Assembly (NCBI RefSeq): GCF_964340395.1
Contig: NC_135570.1
Location: 11,466,322-11,480,321, forward strand
Reading direction: 5' to 3'
DNA: 14,000 nt
Source of the DNA: Glandiceps talaboti
Lineage: Eukaryota > Hemichordata > Enteropneusta > Spengelidae
Below, in pieces: positions 1 through 7,373 of the stretch. The translations under genes and the position numbers were made by a program. The notes below the pieces were generated by a model. It had not been told where the DNA came from. It saw only the letters and a list, made by a program, of their open reading frames with translations, and did not search any database. Position 1 is the first letter of the stretch; every line of letters begins with the position of its first letter.

Positions 1-265
1 GCACTAGAATACATGGATGCCATGCACTAGAATACATTGACACCATGCACTGAAATACATTGACACCGTGCACTGAAATACATTGACACCGTGCACTGGA
101 ATACATTGACACCGTGCACTGGAATACATTGACACCGTGCACTGGAATACATTGACACCATGCACTGGAATACATTGACACGGTGCACTGAAATACATTG
201 ACACCATGCACTGCAATATATTGACACCATGTAATGATTTTTTTTTTAATGTTGACATCATGCAA
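1..265. repeat. 23-bp tandem repeat (minisatellite)
   Basis: About ten head-to-tail copies of a 23-base unit containing GCACTGGAATACATTGACAC. The first two units start at 1 and 24. Copies differ by single bases (tag/tga/tgg after gcac; cat or cgt before it). The array becomes degenerate after about 230, with a poly-T interruption. It lies in the intron downstream of TSP1 domain 8. The open frames that cross it are repeat artefacts. Confidence 0.95.
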
Positions 266-295
266 GGTTTGTTTGTTTAATAAATGTAACCTTAC

Positions 296-469
296 CAGGA
301 CAGATGTGTGTATTACATTCTCTAGTTTCATTAGCCATTCCCCGACAGTCCTCACCATCTGGTAGTGTTGGTGGTGGGTTATCACATGTACGGTTCCTAA
401 TCTGTGTACCAGTCTCACAACTCTCACTACATTCAGTCCATTCACTCCATTCAGACCATCCACCATCAT
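296..469 (-). CDS. TSP1 domain 8 exon (last in window)
   Basis: One complete TSP1 domain of 58 codons (about residues 420-477). It reads DDGGWSEWSEWTEC, CSESCETG, RNRTC, NPPPTLPDGEDC, and closes CNTHICP. Six cysteines are present, plus NRT and NET sequons. The acceptor is GAATTCAG and the donor GTAAGG, both phase 1. The intact donor means the transcript continues to the left beyond the window, so further TSP1 or other domains and the C-terminus are not visible. Confidence 0.93.
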
Positions 470-521
470 CTGAATTCCATAAAATAAACATAAGATTGTA
501 AAGATAGCTAAGGTAAGTCCA

Positions 522-1190
522 ACTTGGAGCCGTACCTAATACAGTTGGACAGGTGGGTACTTGGAGCCCTATCTACAGATGTACAGGTGGGTACTTGGAG
601 CCCTATCTACAGATGTACAGGTGGGTACTTGGAGCCCTATCTAATACAATTGCACAGGTTGGTACTTGGAGCCCTATCTGATACATTTGGACAGGTTGGT
701 ACTTGGAGCCCTATCTACAGATGTACAGGTGGGTACTTGGAGCCCTATCTAATACAATTGCACAGGTTGGTACTTGGAGCCCTATCTGATACATTTGGAC
801 AGGTGGGTATCTGGAATCCTATCCAATACAGTTGGACAGGTGGGTATTTGCAGCCCCCCCCCCCCCCATCTGATACAGTTGGACAGGCTGATTGATACTT
901 GGAGCCCTAGCTATCGTTGGACAGATGGGTATTTGGAGCCCTATCTTGTACAGATGTACTTGGAGCCATATCTGATAAAGTTAGACAGGTGGGTATTTGG
1001 AGCCCTCCCTGATAAACTTAGATAGGTGGATACTTGGAGCTCTCCCTGATAAAGTTAGATAGGTGGATACTTGGAGCCCTCCCTGATAAACTTAGATCGG
1101 TGGATACTTGGAGCCCTCCCTCATACACTTGGTCAAATTGGTACAGCTGTACAGGTGGATATTTGGGGTGCTGTCTTGGACAGGCGGACA
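522..1190. repeat. 34/37-bp mixed minisatellite filling the intron
   Basis: About 18 units, each opening with ACTTGGAGCCCTATCT or a close variant and ending in acaggtgggt or acaggttggt. Two length classes alternate: 34 bases (with acagatgt in the middle) and 37 bases (with aatacaattg or gatacatttg). Units 561-810 run 34, 34, 37, 37, 34, 37, 37, a higher-order pattern. After about 950 the units diverge to a ccctccctgataaa form. A run of 14 C (854-867) interrupts one unit. The array occupies most of the 793-bp intron between TSP1 domains 7 and 8. Confidence 0.93.
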
Positions 1191-1262
1191 ATAGCACGGT
1201 TCATTTAATATTTTCCTACACATTTTACAACAAGGAGCCATACCGCTTAAAGTTGTTCTTAC

Positions 1263-1436
1263 CTTCACATCTTTGTACATAGCAGTCTGCTGTCATAGTA
1301 TCATCTCCATCACAGTCAAAGCCATCATACAATGGAGGGGGTTTGTCACATACTCTTGATCTTACGTGATAACCACCAGAACCACAAGTAAGACTGCAGT
1401 CTGACCAAACTCCCCACCAACCCCAATGACCACGCA
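1263..1436 (-). CDS. TSP1 domain 7 exon
   Basis: One complete TSP1 domain of 58 codons (about residues 362-419). It begins VRGHW in place of the usual DG-W and has an unusually Trp-rich ladder, HWGWWGVWSDC. It continues with CSLTCGSG, RSRVC, KPPPLYDGFDC and an acidic DGDD loop, and closes CYVQRCEG. Six cysteines are present. The terminal CP of the other domains is CE here. The acceptor is AATCTTAG and the donor GTAAGA, both phase 1. The intron that follows (470-1262) is almost filled by a minisatellite. Confidence 0.92.
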
Positions 1437-1660
1437 CTAAGATTAAAAAGATTACAATATATTATGCAGTTTTTCAGACAATCCGCTTGTATTTTTGTAG
1501 CTAGAGAACACCAAATTTAAATATTTTTCATTGTCTGTGCAGTAATTTTAAGCATTGCCAAGTACTTGGCTTGTAAGGCAAACACGAATAGAGAATTGAA
1601 ATATTTTCACAGTATAGTTTTGGGAGTCATGATCTCTATTTTCATACAATGGTGCTTGTG

Positions 1661-1969
1661 ACCATATGGATGAGGATTGCGTATTTACTTTGGATATTTA
1701 TTTTATAAAACAATTTTATCATGGCTTCCTAATTTATAAATCAACATGAAACAACATTTACCAAGTGTGTGTTTATACCTTGCAAAAAGGTATACAATGT
1801 TTGTTACTGTATATACAATAGCAGACATTTTTATTAATCTTTTGCAATTTATTGAGTTACAAACAAGGCCTTGGCATATGTTGTTTCATGTTGATTTTTA
1901 AATTAGGAAGCAATGACAAAATTGTTTCACAAAGTAAAAATCTAAAAATAAATCCTCATCTATATGGCC
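1661..1969. mobile_element. Fold-back (long inverted repeat) element
   Basis: A long imperfect palindrome in the intron between TSP1 domains 6 and 7. The core arms 1708-1755 and 1880-1927 match as reverse complements at 45 of 48 positions. The outer arms 1662-1678 and 1951-1967 match at 16 of 17. The intervening arm sequence is alignable with small gaps, and similarity continues inward past caac for some 30 bases. The loop is about 60-120 bases. There is no coding capacity, so this is a non-autonomous fold-back or MITE-type element, or an inverted duplication. I could not define a target-site duplication by eye. The rest of intron 1437-2357 shows nothing else. Confidence 0.75.
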
Positions 1970-2357
1970 ACTTAAAAATGTCTGAGATTCAAATACACAT
2001 TCCACCCTAAGTACAAAATATGAGATACCATATATGTATATAATATCATCAAACTAATCATAATTGTCATTGCATTGGTTATTATTATCGCCATCAAAAA
2101 GGTAGAAAATTAACCTAGTAACGTTTAAGATGTTAGAATTGAATTCAATATAATCAAGGAAACTGTCATTCATGTGATGTGATGGCAGGAAATATGTATT
2201 GTGTGCGCTGGAATATTACAGATAACCTGTTAACATTGTGTGTACTTGAATGACAGAATAAGTTGTTTTATAGTACATGTACTGTAGCAAATTTGTTGGT
2301 ATTTGTCAGATAGACATAAATATCTATTAAAGTTATAATATTCTGAATGAGACTGAC

Positions 2358-2528
2358 CAGGACATTGCTCAATGTGACAGCTGACTGAGGATGAAGCAGA
2401 TCCAATGCAGTGACTTCCACCAAACAAAGGTACAGGGTTAGAACATTCTCTGTTTGTGGTTTTTACACCCCATCCACAACTTGTACTGCACTCTGTCCAA
2501 GTACTCCATTCAGCCCAGTTACCATCCT
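2358..2528 (-). CDS. TSP1 domain 6 exon
   Basis: One complete TSP1 domain (57 codons, about residues 305-361). The order is EDGNW or QDGNW (the first residue is formed at the junction), WAEWSTWTEC, CSTSCGWG, TNREC, NPVPLFGGSHC, and a close CHIEQCP. Six cysteines are present. The acceptor ATGACAG is immediately followed by AG, so an alternative CAGAG cut exists. Only the first cut keeps phase 1. The donor is GTCAGT, one base away from consensus. It is a typical member of the series, with the hemicentin-type DG-W start. Confidence 0.93.
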
Positions 2529-3212
2529 CTGTCATGGCAATATAATTAACATTATACACAAAATAAATGGCATAAATATTTAGTGATCAAAGGATAAATT
2601 AAATATTCACTTGAACCCTAACATGGGTGTTACATTTCTACCGACAGTGACAAACAAGGATGACAGTCCATATATGTTGGACAAGTCCAGCACTCATGGT
2701 CTTACTGCCTTTAAAAGCCTTTTTCAATAACAATTCTGTGGAGTGAGTTTCCTTTAGCATTCACTTCAATATTACAACTGATTCTTTTAACAGTCTTAAA
2801 ACATCTTTTTAAGCAGTATTACTGAGTGTGCTTTGTGTAATTTTTATCCTCACGTTAGCCTTGTAAACTCTGTAATTTTTAGCATTTTGGTCACATAATT
2901 TCATGTAATTTTTTTTTGTCATTTTAGCTTCATAACTTAGCTTTGTAATGTTTATCAGTTTAACCATGTAATTGTTGTAACTGTCATTTTATCTGTGCAT
3001 TCTTAGTAACGTATGAGCACTGAGATGTATTAGTAAAGTGTGTTGTTTAAGAAATTAAAATTTTATCATTTATTATTACTGGAAACATTGACACTGTAGG
3101 AGAGAGTTGTTTGTGAGCGTTGAAATGACAGGATAGGGTGTCTGAAGCCTAACTTTTATCCTACATTGAACTATTAATGTCACCCCCTAAAACATTCCAC
3201 ATTTAAACTTAC
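2529..3212. other. Intron between TSP1 domains 5 and 6, no other feature seen
   Basis: AT-rich intronic sequence. There are loosely recurring gtaattttt-type words around 2840-2960 but no convincing tandem period, coding exon or inverted repeat. Confidence 0.6.
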
Positions 3213-3383
3213 GTGGGCATGGTATGATGTAACATTTCCTTTCTTGACTTGGTACACCACTACATAACAAGCCACCATGCTGAGGTTCTGGATTGTTACA
3301 TTCACGCATACGTGTTATATGACCGTAATCACATGACTTGTGACACTCTGACCATGTTGCCCAGACTGACCAATGCCCATTTA
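3213..3383 (-). CDS. TSP1 domain 5 exon
   Basis: This TSP1 exon of 57 codons (about residues 248-304) has no internal methionine-started ORF of useful length and is found only by reading the splice-bounded frame. The sequence runs NGHWSVWATWSEC, CHKSCDYG, RMREC, NPEPQHGGLLC and ends CYIIPCP. All six cysteines are present. The acceptor is TTTCTTTCAG and the donor a consensus GTAAGT, both phase 1. The middle of the O-fucosylation motif is CHKSCDYG, which still satisfies CxxSCxxG. Confidence 0.92.
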
Positions 3384-3599
3384 CTGAAAGAAATCACATG
3401 ACAGGGCTCAAAATTAACATTCTTCTATGGTAGTCCCAGTGGGCTACCAATTTCAGATAATGGTAGTCCAAGGATGGTGACCAATAATAGTCACATATTC
3501 CTGAACTGAAGATAGAGTTCCTGTATTGGAAATATGTGTTATTAAAATACTTTCATGTCTGTAAATCTTCCATCCTTTAAATTATTGCATAGCCAGTAG

Positions 3600-3815
3600 T
3601 AGCCTAAGTGGGCTACCGGCTGCAAATTATGGTAGCGTAAGTGGGCTACCAGCTGCAAATTATGGTAGCCCCATGACAAGAATTGGTAGCCTAAGTTGGC
3701 TACCAGCTGCAAATTATGGTAGTCTAAGTGGGCTACCAGCTGCAAATTATGGTAGCCTAAGTGGGCTACCAGCTGCAAATTGTGGTAGCCCCATGACAAG
3801 AATTGGCAGTCTGTG
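3600..3815. repeat. 33-bp tandem array of small hairpins
   Basis: Five units of about 33 bases (one extended to 54), each containing GGCTACC, the core AGCTGCAAATTAT, then GGTAGCC. The two heptamers are reverse complements, so every unit can form its own 7-bp stem with a 13-base loop. Two units carry an inserted ccccatgacaagaattgg segment, which suggests a higher-order duplication. A related degenerate piece (tggtagtcc / gggctacca) precedes it at 3428-3470. Because 33 is a multiple of three, a long minus-strand frame with an 11-residue period exists. I regard it as non-coding. The array abuts the first 251-bp repeat copy. Confidence 0.92.
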
Positions 3816-3819
3816 GACT

Positions 3820-4070
3820 TAGGCAAAAATGTGACATGCCAAATTCCAGTAAAAGTTAAGGTTAAGGTTTTAATAAAATCAATGTGTTGTAATCCTAAAT
3901 TTGGTGACTTAAGTCACAAAATGTGACCAACAGATCATTTAACTTTTGAACACAGTACATCAGTTCTGTTGTAAGCAAAATCCTGGTACCTTGTAGATTT
4001 GTAGCTGTATTGGCATCTAAAATGTAAAATAATGAAAGTATTAAATATCGGTACTGCATTAATCCAGGAC
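3820..4070. repeat. 251-bp dispersed repeat, copy 1
   Basis: Aligns without a single gap to 5401-5651. I count 9 differences in 251 bases, about 96% identity. Both copies begin taggcaaaaatgtgacatgc and end cattaatccaggac, in the same orientation. In both places the left side joins a tandem array (33-bp units here, 104-bp units at copy 2). It has no coding capacity that I can support. It lies in the intron between TSP1 domains 4 and 5. Confidence 0.95.
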
Positions 4071-4080
4071 TAGTTTTGAT

Positions 4081-4199
4081 TATGATGGTAACCACGGTAA
4101 CTGATTGAAAACAAGTAAAAGTAACCCACTTTGACATGATCATGAGATCTTATGATGGTAACCATGGTAACTGATTGCAAACAAGTAAAAGTTACTTAC
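4081..4199. repeat. 70-bp tandem duplication next to a splice donor
   Basis: The segment starting tatgatggtaacca at 4151 is preceded by a near copy starting at 4081 (tatgatggtaaccacggta). The period is 70 bases. The second copy ends in the real donor and 3' end of TSP1 exon 4 (acttac, ttggacatgg). The first copy carries the decayed equivalent (acccac, tttgacatga), so a short piece of exon end and intron start was duplicated. Confidence 0.8.
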
Positions 4200-4364
4200 T
4201 TGGACATGGTTGTGGTTTACAATTCTCTTCCTGAGAACTGGTACCATTGCACAGATTTCCACCATAAAATGGTCCAATACATGTTCTATTTCTGGTTTGA
4301 AGACCACCACCACAACTTACAGTACAATCAGACCAGTTACCCCAAGACTCATAATAACCATCCA
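4200..4364 (-). CDS. TSP1 domain 4 exon
   Basis: This TSP1 exon has 55 codons (about residues 193-247). It starts VDGYYESWGNWSDC. The first tryptophan of the ladder is replaced by Tyr, leaving one WxxW pair. It continues with CTVSCGGG, RNRTC, FYGGNLC and ends CKPQPCP, with six cysteines. NRT and NGT are possible N-glycosylation sequons. The acceptor is GGTATAG and the donor a consensus GTAAGT, both phase 1. The 3' end of this exon and its donor have been partly duplicated about 70 bases further along (4081-4150) in degenerate form. That copy is described separately. Confidence 0.92.
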
Positions 4365-4456
4365 CTATACCAATACAAAAAAATAGCGCCAATGGTGTTG
4401 TAGCACAATTGTACAGTTTGGACAATGGTTGATTTTGATTGGTAGGACTACATTCT

Positions 4457-4745
4457 CTTAGCTTAACTGCTTAACTCTAATAATGTTACAATGTGATAAT
4501 GTAACAAATCAAAATGTAAAGGTCAGGTTCCTAGCTTTCACTGCTCAATTCTAAAAAATGTAACAGAGTAAATGTACTAGTCAGTCTCTTAGCTTCCACT
4601 GCATTACTCAAATAATGTAACAATGTAACTATCAAAATGTAATTGTCAGTCTTCAAGCTTTCACTGCTTGACTCTAATAATGCAACAAATCAAAATGTAA
4701 GGGTCAGTCTCCCAGATTTCACTGCTAATAATGTAACAAATTCCA
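4457..4745. repeat. Degenerate 58-73-bp tandem repeat
   Basis: Five diverged units start at 4457, 4530, 4588, 4653 and 4711 (spacings 73, 58, 65, 58). Each has an agctttcactgct-like opening, then ctaataatgtaacaa, then atcaaaatgtaa and ggtcagtct. The last unit is cut short. The array fills most of the 428-bp intron between TSP1 domains 3 and 4. Divergence between units is higher than in the other arrays, so it is probably older. Confidence 0.8.
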
Positions 4746-4792
4746 AAGGATGATACTGGGAGTTTATCAATGATTTTTGACCAAAAGCTTAC

Positions 4793-4957
4793 CTGGACAT
4801 GGGCTGGCAGAACATACATCAGTTTTATTAGCTAAGCCAAGACATGGTTCACCACCAAACTGTGCTGGTTGGCATTCTCTCTGTCTAACACGTTGGCCTA
4901 ATCCACAAGTTGTTGAACAGTCTGACCAAGATCCCCACTGGTACCACATACCATCAA
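4793..4957 (-). CDS. TSP1 domain 3 exon
   Basis: The exon encodes one complete TSP1 domain of 55 codons (about residues 138-192 if the 5681-5845 candidate is skipped). It begins DGMWYQWGSWSDC, has CSTTCGLG, then RQREC, a short FGGEPC step, and ends VCSASPCP. Six cysteines are present, along with an NKT sequon. The acceptor is CTTTGTAAG (an AAG acceptor, less common than CAG) and the donor is GTAAGC, both phase 1. The domain is best covered by the family pattern WxxWxxWxxCxxxC followed by RxRxC and a terminal CP, which defines the exon limits independently of any start codon. Confidence 0.93.
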
Positions 4958-5060
4958 CTTACAAAGACAACACAATAATATACGGGCTTCATCAGGACTT
5001 TAATATCATTTTTAGCAGAACTGAGCTAAAGTTTACAAGTAACAGACATGGTACTGTGTG

Positions 5061-5400
5061 TCTCTGAGTATCTGTATGCAAGTGTGTGTATTCATGAAGT
5101 CAAGGACATATGGTAGTGTGTCTGTCTGTCCATCTGTGTGTATGTGCATGTGTATGTGTATGTGTGTCTGTGTATCTGTATGCAAGTGTGTGTATTCATG
5201 AAGTCAAGGACATATGGTAGTGTGTCTGTCTGTCCATCTGTGTGTATGTGCATGTGTATGTGTATGTGTCTCTGAGTATCTGTATGCAAGTGTGTGTATT
5301 CATGAAGTCAAGGACATATGGTAGTGTGTCTGTCTGTCCATCTGTGTGTATGTGTATGACGATAATGTGTATGTGTATGTGTATGTGTGTCTGTGTATCA
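5061..5400. repeat. 104-bp TG-rich minisatellite, three copies
   Basis: Three units, each with tgtatgcaagtgtgtgtatt, catgaagtcaaggacatatg and a long tgtgtctgtctgtccatctg plus TG-rich tail. The ttcatgaagt landmark falls at 5091, 5195 and 5299, an exact 104-base period. The third tail is altered by a gacgataa insertion. The array runs directly into copy 2 of the 251-bp repeat. The minus-strand frames rich in His and Thr here are repeat artefacts. Confidence 0.94.
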
Positions 5401-5651
5401 TAGGCAAAAATGTGACATGCCAAATTCCAGTAAAGGTTAAGGTTAAGGTTTTAATAAAATCAATGTGTTGTAGTCCTAAATTTGGTGACTTAAGTCACAA
5501 AATATGACCAACAGATAATTTAACTTTTGAACACAGTACATCAGTTCTGTAGTACGCAAAATCGTGGTATCTTGTAGATTTGTAGCTGTATTGGCAGCTA
5601 AAATGTAAAATAATGAAAGTATTAAATATCGGTACTGCATTAATCCAGGAC
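5401..5651. repeat. 251-bp dispersed repeat, copy 2
   Basis: Gap-free match to 3820-4070 with 9 substitutions, in the same orientation. Its right end is followed at once by a perfect 13-bp-arm hairpin (5650-5678) and by the donor of the uncertain exon 5681-5845. It lies in the intron between TSP1 domains 2 and 3. Confidence 0.95.
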
Positions 5652-5678
5652 ACACACAGATCTTGGATCTGTGTGTGT
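5650..5678. repeat. Perfect hairpin at repeat boundary
   Basis: Arms acacacacagatc (5650-5662) and gatctgtgtgtgt (5666-5678) are exact reverse complements of 13 bases around a 3-base loop (ttg). It starts at the last bases of repeat copy 2 and is absent beside copy 1. Confidence 0.85.
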
Positions 5679-5680
5679 AC

Positions 5681-5845
5681 CTGACATAACTTCAAAACCA
5701 TGAATACGCCATATTCCATTTATAGGAAAGATAAAAGATTTCATAGTTTGGCCACTAGGAGTGCTGTTTGCAAGCCATCTTGGGCCAGGAAGTGAGGACC
5801 AGAACAGTTGAGTATAGCAGCATAAAGACAGCATACACAAAGTTA
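5681..5845 (-). CDS. Possible extra phase 1-1 exon, unknown domain
   Basis: This is an open segment of 165 bases on the minus strand. It is bounded by a possible TAG acceptor and a GTCAG/GTACAC donor, and both ends fit phase 1 exactly as in the neighbouring TSP1 exons. Including it would keep the reading frame and give VDGMW at the next junction. The encoded peptide contains LPGPRWLANSTPSGQ and FPINGIWRIHGFEVMSG. It has three cysteines near its start and no TSP1 Trp ladder, and I recognise no domain. It lies immediately beside the second copy of the 251-bp repeat and a perfect hairpin, so it may belong to an inserted element or be open by chance. Skipping it also preserves the frame. Confidence 0.22.
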
Positions 5846-6150
5846 CTACTCATTTTAAAATTAAAACATGATAAACCACTATTGTAATGCTTTTTTAATA
5901 ACACACAAGAGTTCTTTTACACACGTTTTGTTCATAACTTATGCATACCCATACAATAAGCAGCCTTGATGTAAATCATAGCCCTCACTTTCCCAAATCT
6001 TGGGGTGTCCTCTTGCAATGTATTACCTGCAAAATGGCTGCAACTTTGTTAATCAGAATATGGCATATTAGCTTGAACGTCACTGTCAGTTTTCACATGA
6101 AGATCACAAATCACGATTGTGTTTTGAAATAACCAGATGGGGGAACTTAC

Positions 6151-6324
6151 TTGGGCATGGTGGCAGAAAGCAGGGACGTCCCTGGAAATCATCCCCTTGT
6201 TCACAGTCTTGTCCATCATACTGAGGTACGGGATCAGTACATGACCGTGTTCGGATTTCATTCCCTACTCCACATGTTACATCACAGGATTGCCATGATG
6301 ACCAAGTAGTCCAGCTACCATCAA
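6151..6324 (-). CDS. TSP1 domain 2 exon
   Basis: The exon encodes one complete TSP1 domain (58 codons, about residues 80-137). It starts DGSW, continues with the Trp ladder WTTWSSWQSC, CDVTCGVG, R-T-R-SC and DPVPQYDGQDC, and closes with FLPPCP. All six canonical cysteines are present. It is flanked by an acceptor ending TTTTCACAG and a consensus GTAAGT donor, both phase 1. The phase-1 junction with the preceding exon creates an Ile codon before DG. TSP1 domains are extracellular three-strand modules that bind glycosaminoglycans or protein partners. The partner cannot be read from this sequence. Confidence 0.93.
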
Positions 6325-7044
6325 CTGTGAAAATGACATCAAATATTACTATTAGGGTGGGACGCTATATTTCTTAAATCTGGCAAAATAATTTTAAAAA
6401 TGAACACCCTCTATGACATGGTTAGGGAAAAATCATGGATGGTGACCTTATAAGCCTGTATCTGAGCAAAAATTATCTTTTATCACTGAAATTTGGGAAA
6501 TTTAATTTTAAAAAAGGCTGAAAGTTCCATTCTGACTTTAATTGCCATTTCTAAGTCATTCTAAGTAAGTATAATTTTAAAATGACAGTATCACCAACAT
6601 GTACAAATACACTTACTTTTTGTATACTTTTTTGAATTTTCACCTGACCTACCCTATTTTCTGAAGACAACTTATCAGAAACAAACACTTTTTTTTATTT
6701 TTGCCTTGGGTACATGTACCCTGCCAATAACTCCTGATTACAGGGCCATGTCTCACATATGACAAGCATATATGATGGCTGAAGTGGCAAGTGTGGTTGA
6801 AATCACTTGTATTTTAGAGATATAGGTGGACATAGACTGACAGACACACAAACACACAGACAGGACCCATCATAATAACCTCTTGTGAGCTAAACTCTAC
6901 AGCAAAAAATAACGTTTTTGGCCTGTATGACTTGCTATACATTTTCATGAATGCTAAACGTGCTTGATTTATTGGTAAAAGTCATAATATTTCTCAGAAC
7001 ATGTCAAATTTGAATTCTTATTTCATTCCTAACTGTATACTAAC
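6325..7044. other. Intron between TSP1 domains 1 and 2, no other feature seen
   Basis: AT-rich intron with a short acagacacacaaacacacag CA-type patch near 6840-6863. I see no exon, tandem array or inverted repeat. Confidence 0.6.
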
Positions 7045-7197
7045 TTGGACATGGTTGTGGTTGGCACTCATCAGCATGAGTATCTGTCTGTGATTCACCG
7101 GTTACATTATTAGTTCTCTGTCTTGTCAGACTACCGCCATCACAAGTAACGTCACAGCTCCACAGACTCCACTCACTCCAGAAACCTTCACCATTCA
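7045..7197 (-). CDS. TSP1 domain 1 exon (four-cysteine variant)
   Basis: The exon encodes one TSP1 domain, about residues 29-79 of the spliced product. The Trp ladder is WSEWSLWSC and is followed by CDVTCDGG, an O-fucosylation-type CxxTCxxG site. The acceptor is TTTTTCAG and the donor GTTAGT, and both ends are phase 1. At 51 codons it is the shortest TSP1 exon here. Only four cysteines are present. The Cys normally following the R-x-R motif is replaced (RQRTNN) and the Cys of the usual GxxC step is absent. In group-1 TSP1 domains these two form the C3-C4 disulfide, so a bonded pair appears to have been lost together. NVT is a possible N-glycosylation sequon. The domain ends in QPQPCP. Confidence 0.9.
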
Positions 7198-7373
7198 CTG
7201 AAAAATACAGAAGAGATTTATTGTGCTTACACGTTTTTTTTCTCAAAAATTGAATATTTCATCCATAAACCATGTAGTAAACCATTTTAAATAGTCTTGA
7301 TTTAAATTGTCAAGGGACGGTATCCAGCTACACACATGTCAAGCATTTTCACCATTTTTGTCTTGACTATGAT

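Noticed and set aside
524-1282. Long plus-strand open frames with repeating MEPYLIQLD-type sequence
   Set aside because: They follow the 34/37-base minisatellite, and the frame changes with each 34- or 37-base unit. Translation merely mirrors the repeat.
3542-3826. Minus-strand open frame with an 11-residue period (YHNLQLVAHLG)
   Set aside because: Generated by the 33-base tandem array. It has no domain, no splice context, and base changes show no protein-level constraint.
3980-4032. Possible 31-base minus-strand micro-exon inside repeat copy 1 (ACATTTTAG acceptor, ACAAG/GTACCA donor)
   Set aside because: The donor is lost in copy 2, the length would break the phase-1 pattern of the gene, and the encoded peptide matches nothing.
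5092-5423. Minus-strand His/Thr-rich repetitive frames
   Set aside because: Translation of the 104-base TG-rich minisatellite, non-coding by composition.
5745-5858. Minus-strand frame MSSNFVYAVFMLLYSTVLVL resembling a signal peptide, overlapping the uncertain exon 5681-5845
   Set aside because: It stops after 32 residues with no usable donor before the stop. The hydrophobic run is probably chance in AT-rich DNA.
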